Made by a program: the position numbers and the translations under genes | DNA from: CBDCWT01 sp965223305 | GTDB taxonomy: Bacteria; Planctomycetota; Planctomycetia; Pirellulales; Pirellulaceae | Direction of reading: 5' to 3' | Length of the DNA stretch: 64,000 nucleotides | Assembly: GCA_965223305.1 (NCBI GenBank) | Contig: CBDCWT010000022.1 | Coordinates: 22,462-86,461, forward strand | Notes under the pieces: generated by a model | The model's input: the letters and a program-made list of their open reading frames with translations, nothing else | The model's database searches: none | What the model was told of the DNA's origin: nothing | In this document: positions 1 to 9,512 of the stretch, one piece after another | How the letters are laid out: every line of letters begins with the position of its first letter | How positions within the stretch are numbered: position 1 is the first letter of the stretch

Positions 1-1
1 C

Positions 2-913
2 TTTGGCGCCGTCCACGACCACCTCCTTCCTGGCAAACGTGGAATTCCGAACTGGGTCCAGCTGGGACCTGTGATGACGCGGAACAACCGCACGGTGCTG
101 CACGGGCAATCGGCGGGATTCCTGGGTCCACGGCACAGTCCCCTGATGGTTGACACCGACTTCACCGCTTCGCCGCTACAGGTGGACGCGATCACTCCAC
201 GGATTGGCGTCCAACGGCTCCAAAGCCGGCGACAGCTGCTGGAGCAGCTCGACGCTCAACGCAGAAATCTGGATCGATTCGCCGGCCAGGTGAAGGACGC
301 CTACTACGAACGAGCCTACAGCTTGCTAACCTCTTCTGCCACTCAGCGGGCGTTCGATCTATCCGCCGAGCCGGATTCGATCAGGCGGCGGTATCCAAAC
401 AACCATGTTGGCCAGGCATGCCTGCTGGCCCGAAGGCTGGTCGAGGCAGGCGTCCCATTCGTGAACGTCCATTACTGCAAAACACCACAAGGTTCGTGGG
501 ATACCCATAGCCAGAATTTTCGTCAAATGAAAGAGTCACTGGCACCGACTCTCGACCAGACACTGGCCGCTCTGCTCAGCGATCTAGAGGACCGCGGGAT
601 GTTGGACGAGGTGTTGGTGATGCCGATGGCTGAGTTCGGCCGCACACCGCAGATCAACAAGAACGCGGGACGCGACCATTGGCCGTTCGTCTATTCGTTG
701 GCCTTCGCTGGCGGAGGGCTGTCGCGTGGAGCGGTGCTGGGGCGGTCGGACCGCAATGGTGCTTATCCAGCCAGCGAGGCCTATGACCCCGCCGACATGG
801 CGGCGACCATCTACCACCTGCTGGGGATTCCCGAGTCGTCGGTGTTGCACGACCGCCAGGGGCGACCGCATCGCTTGATAGCCGGTCAGAGAATCGATCC
901 CATCCTGGCCTAG
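2..913 (+). CDS. DUF1501 family protein, 5' truncated by the window edge
   Basis: The reading frame is open from the first bases of the window, so the gene starts upstream and only about 303 C-terminal residues are visible. The stretch GRTPQINKNAGRDHWP near the end and the preceding MPMAEF are hallmarks of DUF1501, a sulfatase/alkaline-phosphatase-fold family abundant in planctomycetes, usually exported and often beside DUF1553/DUF1549 cytochrome-type genes. The substrate is unknown. A second DUF1501 gene lies 0.9 kb downstream on the same strand, and the two share the same C-terminal architecture without being identical. Family assignment is firm; any role in polysaccharide breakdown is inference from the sulfatases nearby. 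Confidence 0.9.
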   Translation, partial: FGAVHDHLLPGKRGIPNWVQLGPVMTRNNRTVLHGQSAGFLGPRHSPLMVDTDFTASPLQVDAITPRIGVQRLQSRRQLLEQLDAQRRNLDRFAGQVKDAYYERAYSLLTSSATQRAFDLSAEPDSIRRRYPNNHVGQACLLARRLVEAGVPFVNVHYCKTPQGSWDTHSQNFRQMKESLAPTLDQTLAALLSDLEDRGMLDEVLVMPMAEFGRTPQINKNAGRDHWPFVYSLAFAGGGLSRGAVLGRSDRNGAYPASEAYDPADMAATIYHLLGIPESSVLHDRQGRPHRLIAGQRIDPILA

Positions 914-954
914 GTCGGGGCCGTTAGTTTGCAGGTTGCAGGTTTGCTCGAGCG

Positions 955-1620
955 ATGCCGCACCCCCGCACGATTGCCATCGGTGACATCCATGGTTGTG
1001 CCAACGCGCTGTACGGTCTGATCGATGCCATCGCCCCTCAGCCAGAGGATCAGCTGATTGTGCTCGGCGACTTTGTCGATCAGGGCAGCGATACGCGCGC
1101 GGTGATCGATCAACTGCTCGAGTTGCGAGCGCGCTGCCAGCTAGTTTGCCTGTTGGGCAACCATGAAGAGATGCTTATCGCCGCCCGCCACAACCGGGAG
1201 GCGCGTCGTTACTGGGAAGTCTGCGGCGGACTGCCTACATTGAATTCGTACGGTTTTGGGGCAACTCTGGAGACGATTCCTGCTGAGCATCTGAGTTTCA
1301 TTGAATCGGGTCTCGACTACTACGAAACCGATCAACATTTTTTCGTACACGCAAACTACGATCCAGAGTTGCCGCTCGACCAGCAACCGCCTCACATCTT
1401 GCGATGGGAGTTGCTGGATCCCTCTTCGGCGCGCCGGCATCTTTCCGGGAAGACGGCCTTCGTTGGACACACCGAGCAGACCAGTGGTGAAATCCTGGAT
1501 CTCGGCTGTGTCTGCTGCCTCGACACCGCCTGTTGGCGCTACGGCTGGCTGACCGCGATCGAGGTGAACGAACGTGAGATTTGGCAGCTAGACCGCTTCG
1601 GTCACTTACGGCAGCGGTGA
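955..1620 (+). CDS. Metallophosphoesterase, serine/threonine protein phosphatase (PPP-like)
   Basis: A 221-residue protein with the calcineurin-like metallophosphoesterase signatures in order: GDIHG near residue 8, GDFVDQG near 41, GNHE near 72 and GHT near 168. These supply the His and Asp ligands of the dinuclear metal centre. Length and motif spacing fit bacterial PPP-type phosphatases (PrpA/lambda phosphatase class), which remove phosphate from proteins or small phosphoesters. There is no signal peptide, so it is cytoplasmic. It sits 41 bases after the DUF1501 gene on the same strand, and no strong Shine-Dalgarno is visible before the ATG. The true substrate (phosphoprotein or diadenosine polyphosphate) cannot be told from sequence. 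Confidence 0.88.
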   Translation: MPHPRTIAIGDIHGCANALYGLIDAIAPQPEDQLIVLGDFVDQGSDTRAVIDQLLELRARCQLVCLLGNHEEMLIAARHNREARRYWEVCGGLPTLNSYGFGATLETIPAEHLSFIESGLDYYETDQHFFVHANYDPELPLDQQPPHILRWELLDPSSARRHLSGKTAFVGHTEQTSGEILDLGCVCCLDTACWRYGWLTAIEVNEREIWQLDRFGHLRQR

Positions 1621-1819
1621 GCCACCACCTAGCGCCCGAATTGTGTACGGGGCATCGCCAATCGGCGCCTGTTTTATTTTATTGCTAGCGAGAGGGCGGC
1701 TGGCCAACGAGGCCGCGCACGTTGCCAGGTGACGGCGAACAGGAGTAGAATAAATCGAGCCAGTCAACGCCCCAGACGTCGCCCCTTTAGCCCCTTCGGT
1801 CCCTACAAAAGGTGGACTC

Positions 1820-3169
1820 ATGACTGCCAGCATTTTCACTCGTCGCGAGCTGCTGAAAACATGTGGCCTGGGTGTTTTGGGTTATAGCGCCAGTGGGTGG
1901 CTACCACTCTTGGCTGACCAAGCGGCGCAGAGCGCTCAGCGCCGCCGGCACTGTGTGTTGCTATGGATGACCGGTGGCCCGAGTCAGACCGACACCTTTG
2001 ACATGAAGCCGGATCACGACAACGGCGGGGAATTCTCCGCGATTGCTACCCGTTCCAGCGAGCTGCACTTCAGCGAGCACCTGCCACAACTGGCAAAGCA
2101 AGCCGATCGTCTGGCGGTTGTGCGTAGCCTCAGCACGCAAGAGGGTGATCACGGCCGCGGCACTTATCTTATGAGAACCGGTCAACAGCCGCGGGGACCG
2201 GTGCGTTATCCCACAATCGGTTCCTCTCTCTCGAAGCAGCTGGCCGAGCAACGCGACCAGAATGACCTGTCGCTCAACTACGTATCGATTGCTCCTTATC
2301 GCGCATTCAATCAAGCAGCCTTCAGTCCAGGTTTTCTGGGCCCCAAGCATGCCGCATTGACGGTCGGGGCAACCGACAACTTGCCAACCAATCCACAAGA
2401 CAGCGCTCGTTATGCAAGTCTGCGGGTGGACGACTTGGAATTGGCAGGCGACGTCACAAGCGAACAGCGCGCAAGCCGCGTCAAGATCTGGCGTGGACTG
2501 CAGGAACGCTTCTTAGCGTCGCATCGCACAGCATCGTCCTCGGCCCATGACACCGTGTTTCGTCGTGCTATGCGACTGATGGATAGCAACATTGCCAAGG
2601 CCTTCGACCTGTCGGAAGAGCCGGACGCCATCCGGCAGGCCTACGGCACCGGCAGGTTTGGCCAGGGTTGCTTGATGGCTCGTCGGCTGATCGAACGAGG
2701 TGTCCCCTTCATCGAGGTATCGCTGGGAGACTTCGCCGGTGGCAATTTCGGCTGGGACACACACCAGAACAACTTTCCTGCCGTTCGCTCACTCTCCGCT
2801 CAGCTCGACGCGGGCTGGGCCACCCTGATGCGCGAGCTGGACGAGCGGGGGCTGTTGGAATCGACAACCATCCTTTGGATGGGTGAGTTTGGGCGCACTC
2901 CCAGGATCAACGAGAACACGGGCCGCGACCACTTTCCCGCAGCTTGGACGTGCGTGTTCGCAGGGGGTGGCATCCAGGGTGGTCAGGCATACGGAAAGAC
3001 AAGCCCGGACGGAATGGAAGTCGTCGAAGGCAAGGTCGGGGTGGGGGATGTTTTGGCGACCTTGTGCCGCGCCGTCGATATCGATCCGGAAATCGAGAAC
3101 ATCTCCGAACAGCTGCGTCCCATCAAGATCGCAGAGGGCACTCCGATTGAGAGCGTGCTCGAGAGTTGA
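1820..3169 (+). CDS. DUF1501 family protein, Tat-exported
   Basis: 449 residues. The N-terminus has a twin-arginine motif, TRRELLK at residues 7-13, followed by a hydrophobic stretch, so export as a folded protein is likely. The C-terminal half carries the DUF1501 signature (WMGEFGRTPRINENTGRDHFP). DUF1501 has an alkaline-phosphatase/sulfatase-like fold, but the catalytic activity of the family is not settled. The gene is complete, unlike the first DUF1501 copy at the window edge. Together with the sulfatase and heme-binding dehydrogenase that follow on the same strand, it forms a typical planctomycete secreted-enzyme neighbourhood. Confidence 0.92.
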   Translation: MTASIFTRRELLKTCGLGVLGYSASGWLPLLADQAAQSAQRRRHCVLLWMTGGPSQTDTFDMKPDHDNGGEFSAIATRSSELHFSEHLPQLAKQADRLAVVRSLSTQEGDHGRGTYLMRTGQQPRGPVRYPTIGSSLSKQLAEQRDQNDLSLNYVSIAPYRAFNQAAFSPGFLGPKHAALTVGATDNLPTNPQDSARYASLRVDDLELAGDVTSEQRASRVKIWRGLQERFLASHRTASSSAHDTVFRRAMRLMDSNIAKAFDLSEEPDAIRQAYGTGRFGQGCLMARRLIERGVPFIEVSLGDFAGGNFGWDTHQNNFPAVRSLSAQLDAGWATLMRELDERGLLESTTILWMGEFGRTPRINENTGRDHFPAAWTCVFAGGGIQGGQAYGKTSPDGMEVVEGKVGVGDVLATLCRAVDIDPEIENISEQLRPIKIAEGTPIESVLES

Positions 3170-3508
3170 CGTTCGGGGGCGGCAACACCCTGTTCGGGAG
3201 GACGACAAGCTCTTCGGGAGGGCGAGGCTCCTGCCGAGCCGAAAGACGAAAACAAACGTAACAAAACACGGCAGCCCGGCAGCCAAACGAGAGTGACATG
3301 GCATACGGCCGCCGGCGCACGTCGAGAACGAGTACGATCAAGGCGAGCTTCCCGAGTTGAGGCGGGGCCGAACGCCCCTGTGGCGGCTCGGCAAGAGCAT
3401 CGGCCACCCGGACCTTACACCATGCCGGCGGCGTGGCTGCCTACCACGCGGGTCTGGCATCGGTCATACTGGAAAGCGGTCCGCTTTTTCTGTTCCAGGA
3501 GTCTTGCA
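3170..3508. repeat. Intergenic stretch with one GGCTC/GAGCC palindrome copy
   Basis: No gene is visible. At 3215-3240 lies one copy of the most frequent repeat in the window: a GGAGGGCGA lead followed by a hairpin GGCTC-CTGCC-GAGCC. The same element recurs near 9567, 9858, 22289, 22416 and four times at 38.0-38.8 kb. Just before the next gene, 3473-3489 reads as a short AAAGCG/CGCTTT hairpin followed by Ts and could be a weak terminator. Confidence 0.6.
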
Positions 3509-3946
3509 ATGCGTAAGTATGTCGCAGGCCTGACGGGAGTCTTGGTCACTTGCTGTTTGGCGTCGCTCGCACAAGCCCAAGGTGTCGTTACCACCTACTC
3601 GGTACCTGCCTATCCTGTCACTACGGTGCATTCACCCACTACGGCATATTCGCCCGTCCTACCAACGGCTCCGGTTGTGGCGAATGCCTATCGGCCGGTG
3701 CTGGTGTCTCCGGTACGCACCTACACGGCCTACTCCCCTGCCCTTCCCGTCTACACGGCCTACAGGCAAGTCGTTGTCCCGACCCGGACGGTCTACCGAG
3801 CACCCGTTGCAGCAGCTGCCGTTGCCCAGCCGGTCGTGACCGCCTACTCGCCGGTCGTTACCCCCGCGTATCCGGTAGTGGTGCGACCTAAGGTCTACGT
3901 TCCAGGCCAGCCGATCCGCAACGTCTTCCGCGCCATCACACCCTAG
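3509..3946 (+). CDS. Secreted Tyr/Val/Pro-rich repetitive protein
   Basis: 145 residues starting MRKYVAGLTGVLVTCC, a clear Sec signal peptide ending near SLAQAQ (residue 22). The ATG at 3509 is chosen over an upstream start because of the signal peptide and an AGGAG at 3497-3501 with 7-base spacing. The mature part is low complexity: TAYSPV-type units recur at least three times among many Tyr, Val, Pro and Thr and very few charged residues. Such small repetitive exported proteins are common in planctomycetes and are probably cell-surface or cell-wall components. Function unknown. It is preceded by a 339-base gap and followed 50 bases later by a sulfatase. Confidence 0.75.
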   Translation: MRKYVAGLTGVLVTCCLASLAQAQGVVTTYSVPAYPVTTVHSPTTAYSPVLPTAPVVANAYRPVLVSPVRTYTAYSPALPVYTAYRQVVVPTRTVYRAPVAAAAVAQPVVTAYSPVVTPAYPVVVRPKVYVPGQPIRNVFRAITP

Positions 3947-3996
3947 CAGCGCCGGGTCCACTGTTTTGTCTCAAAGCCTGTCGCCGCCGAGCCCAC

Positions 3997-5469
3997 ATGG
4001 AACGACCCTTGTCGAGCATTCGTTGCCTCCTGTTACTAGGATTCCTGGCATCAACTGTCTGGGCTGACCAGCCAAGGCGTCCCAACATTGTCTTATTGTT
4101 GGCAGACGACCTGGGTTACGGCGAGCTTGGTTGCCAGGGTAACGCAGAGATACCAACACCACATATTGACTCGATTGCGTCCGCCGGTATCCGCTTTACG
4201 GATGGTTACGTGACTGCCGCCTACTGCAGCGCGTCGCGCGCGGGGTTGATGAGCGGTCGCTATCAAACACGATTTGGCTACGAATTCAATCCGATCGGGG
4301 CTGAAAACGAGGATCCACAAGCTGGCTTACCAACATCCGAGATCACGTTGGCTCAGCACCTGCACCGCGCCGGCTACGCGACGGGGCTCATCGGCAAGTG
4401 GCATCTGGGCGGTCATCCACGCTTTCACCCGCACCGCCGCGGATTTGATGAGTTTTTCGGGTTCACTCACGAGGGACACTTTTTTGTGCCGGCTCCTTAC
4501 CGTGGCGTGACAACAATGCTCCGTCGGCGAACGCTGCCGAACGGCGGACAGGGCCGGTGGGTCAGTGGCGACGGAAGCCTCGTCCTCTCGACACACATGC
4601 GGTACGACGAACCTGCCTATGACGCCAATAACCCGATCGTGCGGGACGGCCAACCGGTCGAGGAACGATCGTATCTGACTGATGCCTTTACTCGCGAGGC
4701 CGTCGACTTTATCGGCCGTCACAAAGATCGGCCTTTCTTTCTTTACCTGGCATACAATGCCGTGCACAGTCCGCTGCAGGGCGCCGATCGCTACATGCGT
4801 CGCTTCGAGCATATTGAGGATGTTCACCGACGGATCTTCGCAGCGATGTTGAGCAACCTGGATGACAGCGTGGGCGCGGTGCTCGAGAAGTTGCGTGATG
4901 AGTCGCTGTGGGAAAACACGCTCGTGTTCTTCATTAGCGACAATGGTGGACCGACTCGAGAGCTGACCTCGAGCAACCTCCCGCTAAGGGGTGGCAAGGG
5001 TGACGTCTATGAAGGTGGCATTCGCGTTCCTTTCCTGCTGCAGTGGCCGGGTCGACTACGGCCAGATTCCGTCTATCGGCACCCTGTCATCTCACTCGAC
5101 GTCTACGCCACAGCGGCTCACGTGGCCGCGGCGCCGATTTCAGACCAACAGTCGCTTGACGGGGTCAACCTACTACCCTTTCTGACCAGTCAATCCAACG
5201 CCGAGCCGCCGAGCGATGCGACTGAGAATCGCCCGCATCAGACTCTCTACTGGAGGCTGAACCGCAAGACCGCAATCCGTGTCGGTGATTGGAAGTTGGT
5301 GCGCAACCCCCGCCGGAGCGAGCACGTTCCCTGGCAGCTCTTTGACTTAAGCGTTGACATCGGCGAATCGAGTGACTTGTATGCAGAAAGACCGCAGCAA
5401 GCGGCTCGGCTGCTGGCCGCCTGGCAGCAACTGGACGGCGAGATGATCGAGCCCATCTGGAGCCGATGA
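3997..5469 (+). CDS. Secreted sulfatase (arylsulfatase family)
   Basis: 490 residues with a signal peptide (residues 1-23, ending VWADQ). The N-terminal metal site NIVLLLADDLGYGELG is typical of type I sulfatases. The formylglycine motif is C77-S-A-S-R followed by AGLMSGR, where Cys77 would be oxidised to formylglycine by a sulfatase-maturing enzyme. Ala at the usual Pro position is seen in many planctomycete sulfatases. GKWHLGG and the late SDNGG metal-ligand block are present. It should hydrolyse sulfate esters, probably on algal or extracellular polysaccharides. It lies upstream of a heme-binding dehydrogenase on the same strand. Confidence 0.93.
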   Translation: MERPLSSIRCLLLLGFLASTVWADQPRRPNIVLLLADDLGYGELGCQGNAEIPTPHIDSIASAGIRFTDGYVTAAYCSASRAGLMSGRYQTRFGYEFNPIGAENEDPQAGLPTSEITLAQHLHRAGYATGLIGKWHLGGHPRFHPHRRGFDEFFGFTHEGHFFVPAPYRGVTTMLRRRTLPNGGQGRWVSGDGSLVLSTHMRYDEPAYDANNPIVRDGQPVEERSYLTDAFTREAVDFIGRHKDRPFFLYLAYNAVHSPLQGADRYMRRFEHIEDVHRRIFAAMLSNLDDSVGAVLEKLRDESLWENTLVFFISDNGGPTRELTSSNLPLRGGKGDVYEGGIRVPFLLQWPGRLRPDSVYRHPVISLDVYATAAHVAAAPISDQQSLDGVNLLPFLTSQSNAEPPSDATENRPHQTLYWRLNRKTAIRVGDWKLVRNPRRSEHVPWQLFDLSVDIGESSDLYAERPQQAARLLAAWQQLDGEMIEPIWSR

Positions 5470-5576
5470 CCGCAGAAGCAAAGGTACGCCGGTGCTTCTG
5501 ACGAACTACGACGTGATAACACCTTACCCAATTGTCCGACCACTGATCGTCCACCACTTCATCGGGTGCCCACTGC

Positions 5577-8111
5577 ATGATCCACCTCCTGAACCTCGCC
5601 GCCGTCTGCTGCATTGCCGCGCCACCTGAAGCAACACCGGTAAGCGACATCAAGTCGCCAGCAGGATTTCAGGTAGAGCTGCTGTATTCGGTGCCCCAGG
5701 ACCGATACGGCTCTTGGGTCAATCTCTGCGTTGACCCACGGGGGAGGCTGATCGTGTCCGATCAATACGGCTCGCTTTATCGAGTCACTCCGCCGCCACT
5801 CGGTTCGAAGTCGATGCAAATCGAGGAGATCGACTTGGAAATAGGAGGCGCGCAGGGATTGCTGTGGGCGTTCGACAGTCTGTACGTGATGGTGAACCGG
5901 GGGGACGAGGTCCCCGGTGGGATCTACCGTGTGCGAGATACCGATGGCGACGACCAGTTCGACTCAGCCGTACACTTGCGGCGGCTCGAGGGGCGTGGGG
6001 AGCACGGCCCCCACGCAATTCTCTTGGCTCCCGACGGGCAGTCGTTGTATGTGGTCTGTGGCGACAGTACGCCGCTCACCAAATTCGATCGGTCGCGTGT
6101 GCCGCTCGTCTGGGACGAAGACTTGCTGCTGCCGCGCCCATACGGGCGCGGGTTCATGAAGGGTGTGCGGGCGCCGGGAGGATACATTGCGCGAATTGAC
6201 CCGGACGGTCGAGAGTGGGAGCTGATCGCAGTCGGATTTCGCAACCAGTTCGACGCGGCCGTAAACAGGGACGGCGAGCTGTTTACGTTTGATGCTGACA
6301 TGGAATGGGACATGAACACACCTTGGTATCGGCCGACGCGTGTGTGCCATGTGGTTAGCGGAGCAGAATTCGGTTGGCGCAACGGTGGGGGTAAGTGGCC
6401 GGTCTATTATCCGGACGGCGTGCCGCCGGTTGTGGATATCGGGCCGGGTTCACCGACCGGGATCTGCTTTGGTTATGGCGCCAAGTTTCCGGCCGAATAT
6501 CAAAACGCGTTGTTCGTGAGCGATTGGAGTTACGGCAAGATGTACGCGGTGCAGCTGGCGGCGCAGGGAGCTACCTATACCGCAACGTTCGAGGAGTTCA
6601 TCAGTGGCACGCCGTTGCCCCTCACCGACGTGGTCATCAACCCGCATGACGGCGCCATGTATTTTGCGATCGGGGGCCGCCGAGTGCAGTCGGGTCTGTA
6701 TCGAGTCACGCATGAGGGCGGCGCAACATCAACGGAGGCCCCGGCCCAGGCCGCCGCGCCGGACCGTATGGCCCGCCAGCAGCTGGAAACCTTGCACGTG
6801 GGAGATCACCCAAATGCCGTCCGCCTGGCCTGGCCCTATCTGGGCCACCAGGATCGTTTCCTTCGCTTCGCGGCGCGCACCGCGATCGAGCAGCGGCCGC
6901 TCAGCGAATGGCGAGAGCGGGCCTTGGGTGAAACCGACCTGCAAGCTCAGCTCACCGCGCTACTGGCGTTCGTGAGACAGTTCGAGAGACAGGACAAGGG
7001 TACCGAGCCTGAGATCGATACGCCGCCGCCCCACTGGGAAGAACCCGCCGAGCATGACAAGGCCCGCGACCAGGCGCGCCGCGAGCTACTCGGGGCTCTC
7101 GACCGCCATCGTTGGACCGAGCTGTCGGACCCACAGCGGCTCGAGCTGCTACGGATTTACAGCTTGGCATTCCTGCGGCTAGGTCGACCCGACGAGTCGA
7201 CTCGCCAAGCGCTTATCGGTCGATTTGACGGTGTTTTTCCCGCCGCCTCGCGTGAGTTGAACTCTGAGCTGGCACAGTTACTCGTCTACCTACAAGCACC
7301 GGGTGCCGCCGACAAGACCATCCAGTTGCTCGAGCAGGCGCCGACTCAGGAAGAACAGATCGACCTAGCAAAAACGCTACGACACCTCCGCGTCGGCTGG
7401 ACACCCCAGCTGCGTGAGACCTACTTCGGTTGGTTCGACAAAGCTCGCCACTATCGTGGCGGAGCTAGTTTTGCGCTGTTTGTCGAGTACATCAAGAAGG
7501 AGGCGATATCTCTACTTGATGAAACCGAGAAGGCAGCGCTGGCCGCGTTCCTAGAGCCGGCGCCAGTTGAGCGGGAGGTGCCGATGTCGCCGCCCCGGGC
7601 GGTCGTAAAGCGGTGGCAGATGGACGAGCTGCTGGCGCTGGTCCAACAACAGTTGAAGGAGCGCGATTTCGAACATGGCCGCCAGATGTTTGCAGCAGCA
7701 AGTTGCTTTGCCTGCCATCGGTTTGACAACCAAGGAGGTGCGGTTGGGCCCGACTTGACTTCCTTGTCGGGACGGTTCAGCCCGCGGGATCTACTGGAAT
7801 CGTTGCTGGAGCCAAGCAAAGTCATCAGCGACCAATACGCGGCTGTGACCATCGTGACTGCTGACGGCAAGACCGTTACTGGGCGGATCGTCAACTTGAA
7901 TGGCGAGTCCTACAGTATCAACACCAACATGCTGGACCCGAATGCCCAGACAAAAGTTGACCGTAATCAGATTGTTGAAATGTCTCCCTCGAAGATCTCG
8001 ATGATGCCGACCGGTCTACTCGATACGTTGAATCAACAAGAGATACTCGACTTGATGGCGTACTTGCTGTCGCGCGGCGACCAGAGGCACGCCATGTTCC
8101 AAACGCCCTAG
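5577..8111 (+). CDS. PVC-type membrane-bound dehydrogenase with C-terminal CxxCH heme-binding domain
   Basis: 844 residues. The N-terminal half is a sugar-dehydrogenase-like beta-propeller (PAGFQVELLYSVPQDR, GGIYRVRD, FRNQFDAAVNRDGELFTFD), the type called planctomycete membrane-bound dehydrogenase. The middle is alpha-helical and HEAT-like. The C-terminus carries the PVC heme-binding domain with C710-F-A-C-H714 and the family motif VGPDLTSLSGRF then LLEPSKVISDQY. It is probably a periplasmic quinoprotein or c-type cytochrome oxidoreductase acting on sugars. The start is uncertain: MIHLLNLAAVCC is only a weak signal peptide. It follows the sulfatase at 107 bases on the same strand. Confidence 0.9.
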   Translation: MIHLLNLAAVCCIAAPPEATPVSDIKSPAGFQVELLYSVPQDRYGSWVNLCVDPRGRLIVSDQYGSLYRVTPPPLGSKSMQIEEIDLEIGGAQGLLWAFDSLYVMVNRGDEVPGGIYRVRDTDGDDQFDSAVHLRRLEGRGEHGPHAILLAPDGQSLYVVCGDSTPLTKFDRSRVPLVWDEDLLLPRPYGRGFMKGVRAPGGYIARIDPDGREWELIAVGFRNQFDAAVNRDGELFTFDADMEWDMNTPWYRPTRVCHVVSGAEFGWRNGGGKWPVYYPDGVPPVVDIGPGSPTGICFGYGAKFPAEYQNALFVSDWSYGKMYAVQLAAQGATYTATFEEFISGTPLPLTDVVINPHDGAMYFAIGGRRVQSGLYRVTHEGGATSTEAPAQAAAPDRMARQQLETLHVGDHPNAVRLAWPYLGHQDRFLRFAARTAIEQRPLSEWRERALGETDLQAQLTALLAFVRQFERQDKGTEPEIDTPPPHWEEPAEHDKARDQARRELLGALDRHRWTELSDPQRLELLRIYSLAFLRLGRPDESTRQALIGRFDGVFPAASRELNSELAQLLVYLQAPGAADKTIQLLEQAPTQEEQIDLAKTLRHLRVGWTPQLRETYFGWFDKARHYRGGASFALFVEYIKKEAISLLDETEKAALAAFLEPAPVEREVPMSPPRAVVKRWQMDELLALVQQQLKERDFEHGRQMFAAASCFACHRFDNQGGAVGPDLTSLSGRFSPRDLLESLLEPSKVISDQYAAVTIVTADGKTVTGRIVNLNGESYSINTNMLDPNAQTKVDRNQIVEMSPSKISMMPTGLLDTLNQQEILDLMAYLLSRGDQRHAMFQTP

Positions 8112-8224
8112 CCGGCTAGCCCGTTGACTGTCGGCCTGCAGCGGTCGCGACAGATGACGAGAACAAGCCGTGGGAATCGAGCGTTGCCGAATGTATCGCA
8201 GAGAACGAGTGCATCGCAGAGAAT

Positions 8225-8398
8225 CCCGGATTATTCATGAAGATCGTCGCGAGAGGTTGTAAGTACGTTCGTGGCAAGGAAGGCGAGCAATTCTTCCGCA
8301 GGCGTATTGAAGCAATACGTCGAGGGAGAATTGGGAAGCATGACGAAGCCACGGATGGACTTACGACCTCGCAGCAGATCGCTCATGAATAATTCGGG
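8225..8398. mobile_element. Fold-back MITE-like element, copy 1 (174 bp)
   Basis: The ends are CCCGGATTATTCATGA and, inverted, CCCGAATTATTCATGA (15 of 16 match). The two halves are complementary almost throughout, meeting at a central CGTATTG-AAG-CAATACG hairpin, so the element is one long imperfect palindrome. Two nearly identical copies of exactly the same length lie at 13589 and 29743. Copy 1 lacks the CTAG flanks seen at the other two. No transposase is encoded, so movement would need one supplied in trans. The minus strand has a 51-codon ATG-to-TAA frame spanning the unit. Confidence 0.85.
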
Positions 8399-8486
8399 AT
8401 AGGCCTTAGAGCTTGGCCTGGAGTGCTTCCCAACCACCCTGCGGTGTGCGTCACGACTTGTGCCGCTCATACCTGAGCACCGATTC

Positions 8487-9512
8487 ATGAAACCACGTGT
8501 TGCGATTACGATGGGAGATCCTGCCGGAGTGGGTCCGGAACTGTGTCTCCGTGTGCTTACTGACCCGCAAGTGACCGGCCACTGCATACCGGTGGTTTTT
8601 GGAGATGCTGCCATCCTGGCCCGCGCGGCGCGTCAGTTGGGCTTGGCCGCGCCGCAGGAGACGGTCACGACGGACCGCTGGCCCTCCGCTTGGCCTGAGC
8701 TGGAACGGGCCTGCATCCTGGATTTGAATGCACTGCGCGATCCTTCGTTCCACCCGGGGCGGGTAAACCGGTATACCGGACAGGCAGCGTACGAGTATAT
8801 CGCAGCGGCGATCTCCGCGGCCCGTCTGGGCCAAGTAGATGCCGTCACGACAGGGCCGGTGAACAAAGCCGCGCTGCATGCTGCCGGAATCCAATTCCCC
8901 GGACACACCGAGCTGTTCGGCAGCAGGACCGCTGCGCCGCGCGTCTGCATGATGCTCACCTCGCCGGAGATCACCTGCAGTGTTGTAACGGCTCACGTGG
9001 GCTTGCGCGACGTACCGAGCTTGCTTAGCCGGGAGCGGATTCTGGATGCCATCGAGTTAACCAACGAGGCGCTCGTTCAGTTGCGTGGCCGGCCCGTCAA
9101 GCTGGCCGTCTGCGGCCTGAACCCACACGCCGGCGAAGAGGGTCTGTTCGGCAGCGAGGAGCAGGAATTGATTATCCCGGCGATAGAAACCGCGCTGCAG
9201 CGGGGACTGGATGTCGAGGGTCCTTTTCCGCCAGACACAGCCTTCTTGCCCGCCCGCCGAGCTGCAACCGATGGTTATGTGTGCATGTACCACGATCAAG
9301 GTTTGATCCCACTGAAGGCCCTCGCCTTCGACGTGGCCGTCAATGTGACGCTGGGTCTACCGATCATTCGAACTTCAGTCGACCACGGTACGGCACTCGA
9401 CATCGCCTGGCAGAATAAGGCCGTCGCAACCAGTTTCGTCGAGGCAGTTACCTTGGCCGCCAAGCTGGCGGCCAACAAGATCGCAAGTTCAAAGAGTTCG
9501 TCCGAGGCTTGA
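8487..9512 (+). CDS. pdxA: 4-hydroxythreonine-4-phosphate dehydrogenase
   Basis: 341 residues from the ATG at 8487, which gives the canonical start MKPRVAITMGDPAGVGPE. Later blocks are also family-typical: TGPVNKAALHAAG, FPGHTELFG (metal ligand His140), CGLNPHAGE, GPFPPDTAF and YHDQGLIPLK...GLPIIRTSVDHGTA. PdxA oxidises 4-phosphohydroxy-threonine in the deoxyxylulose-5-phosphate-dependent route to pyridoxal phosphate. The serC product in this window makes a precursor of the same route. The gene starts 88 bases after MITE copy 1, and no strong ribosome-binding site is visible. Cytoplasmic, length normal. Confidence 0.95.
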   Translation: MKPRVAITMGDPAGVGPELCLRVLTDPQVTGHCIPVVFGDAAILARAARQLGLAAPQETVTTDRWPSAWPELERACILDLNALRDPSFHPGRVNRYTGQAAYEYIAAAISAARLGQVDAVTTGPVNKAALHAAGIQFPGHTELFGSRTAAPRVCMMLTSPEITCSVVTAHVGLRDVPSLLSRERILDAIELTNEALVQLRGRPVKLAVCGLNPHAGEEGLFGSEEQELIIPAIETALQRGLDVEGPFPPDTAFLPARRAATDGYVCMYHDQGLIPLKALAFDVAVNVTLGLPIIRTSVDHGTALDIAWQNKAVATSFVEAVTLAAKLAANKIASSKSSSEA

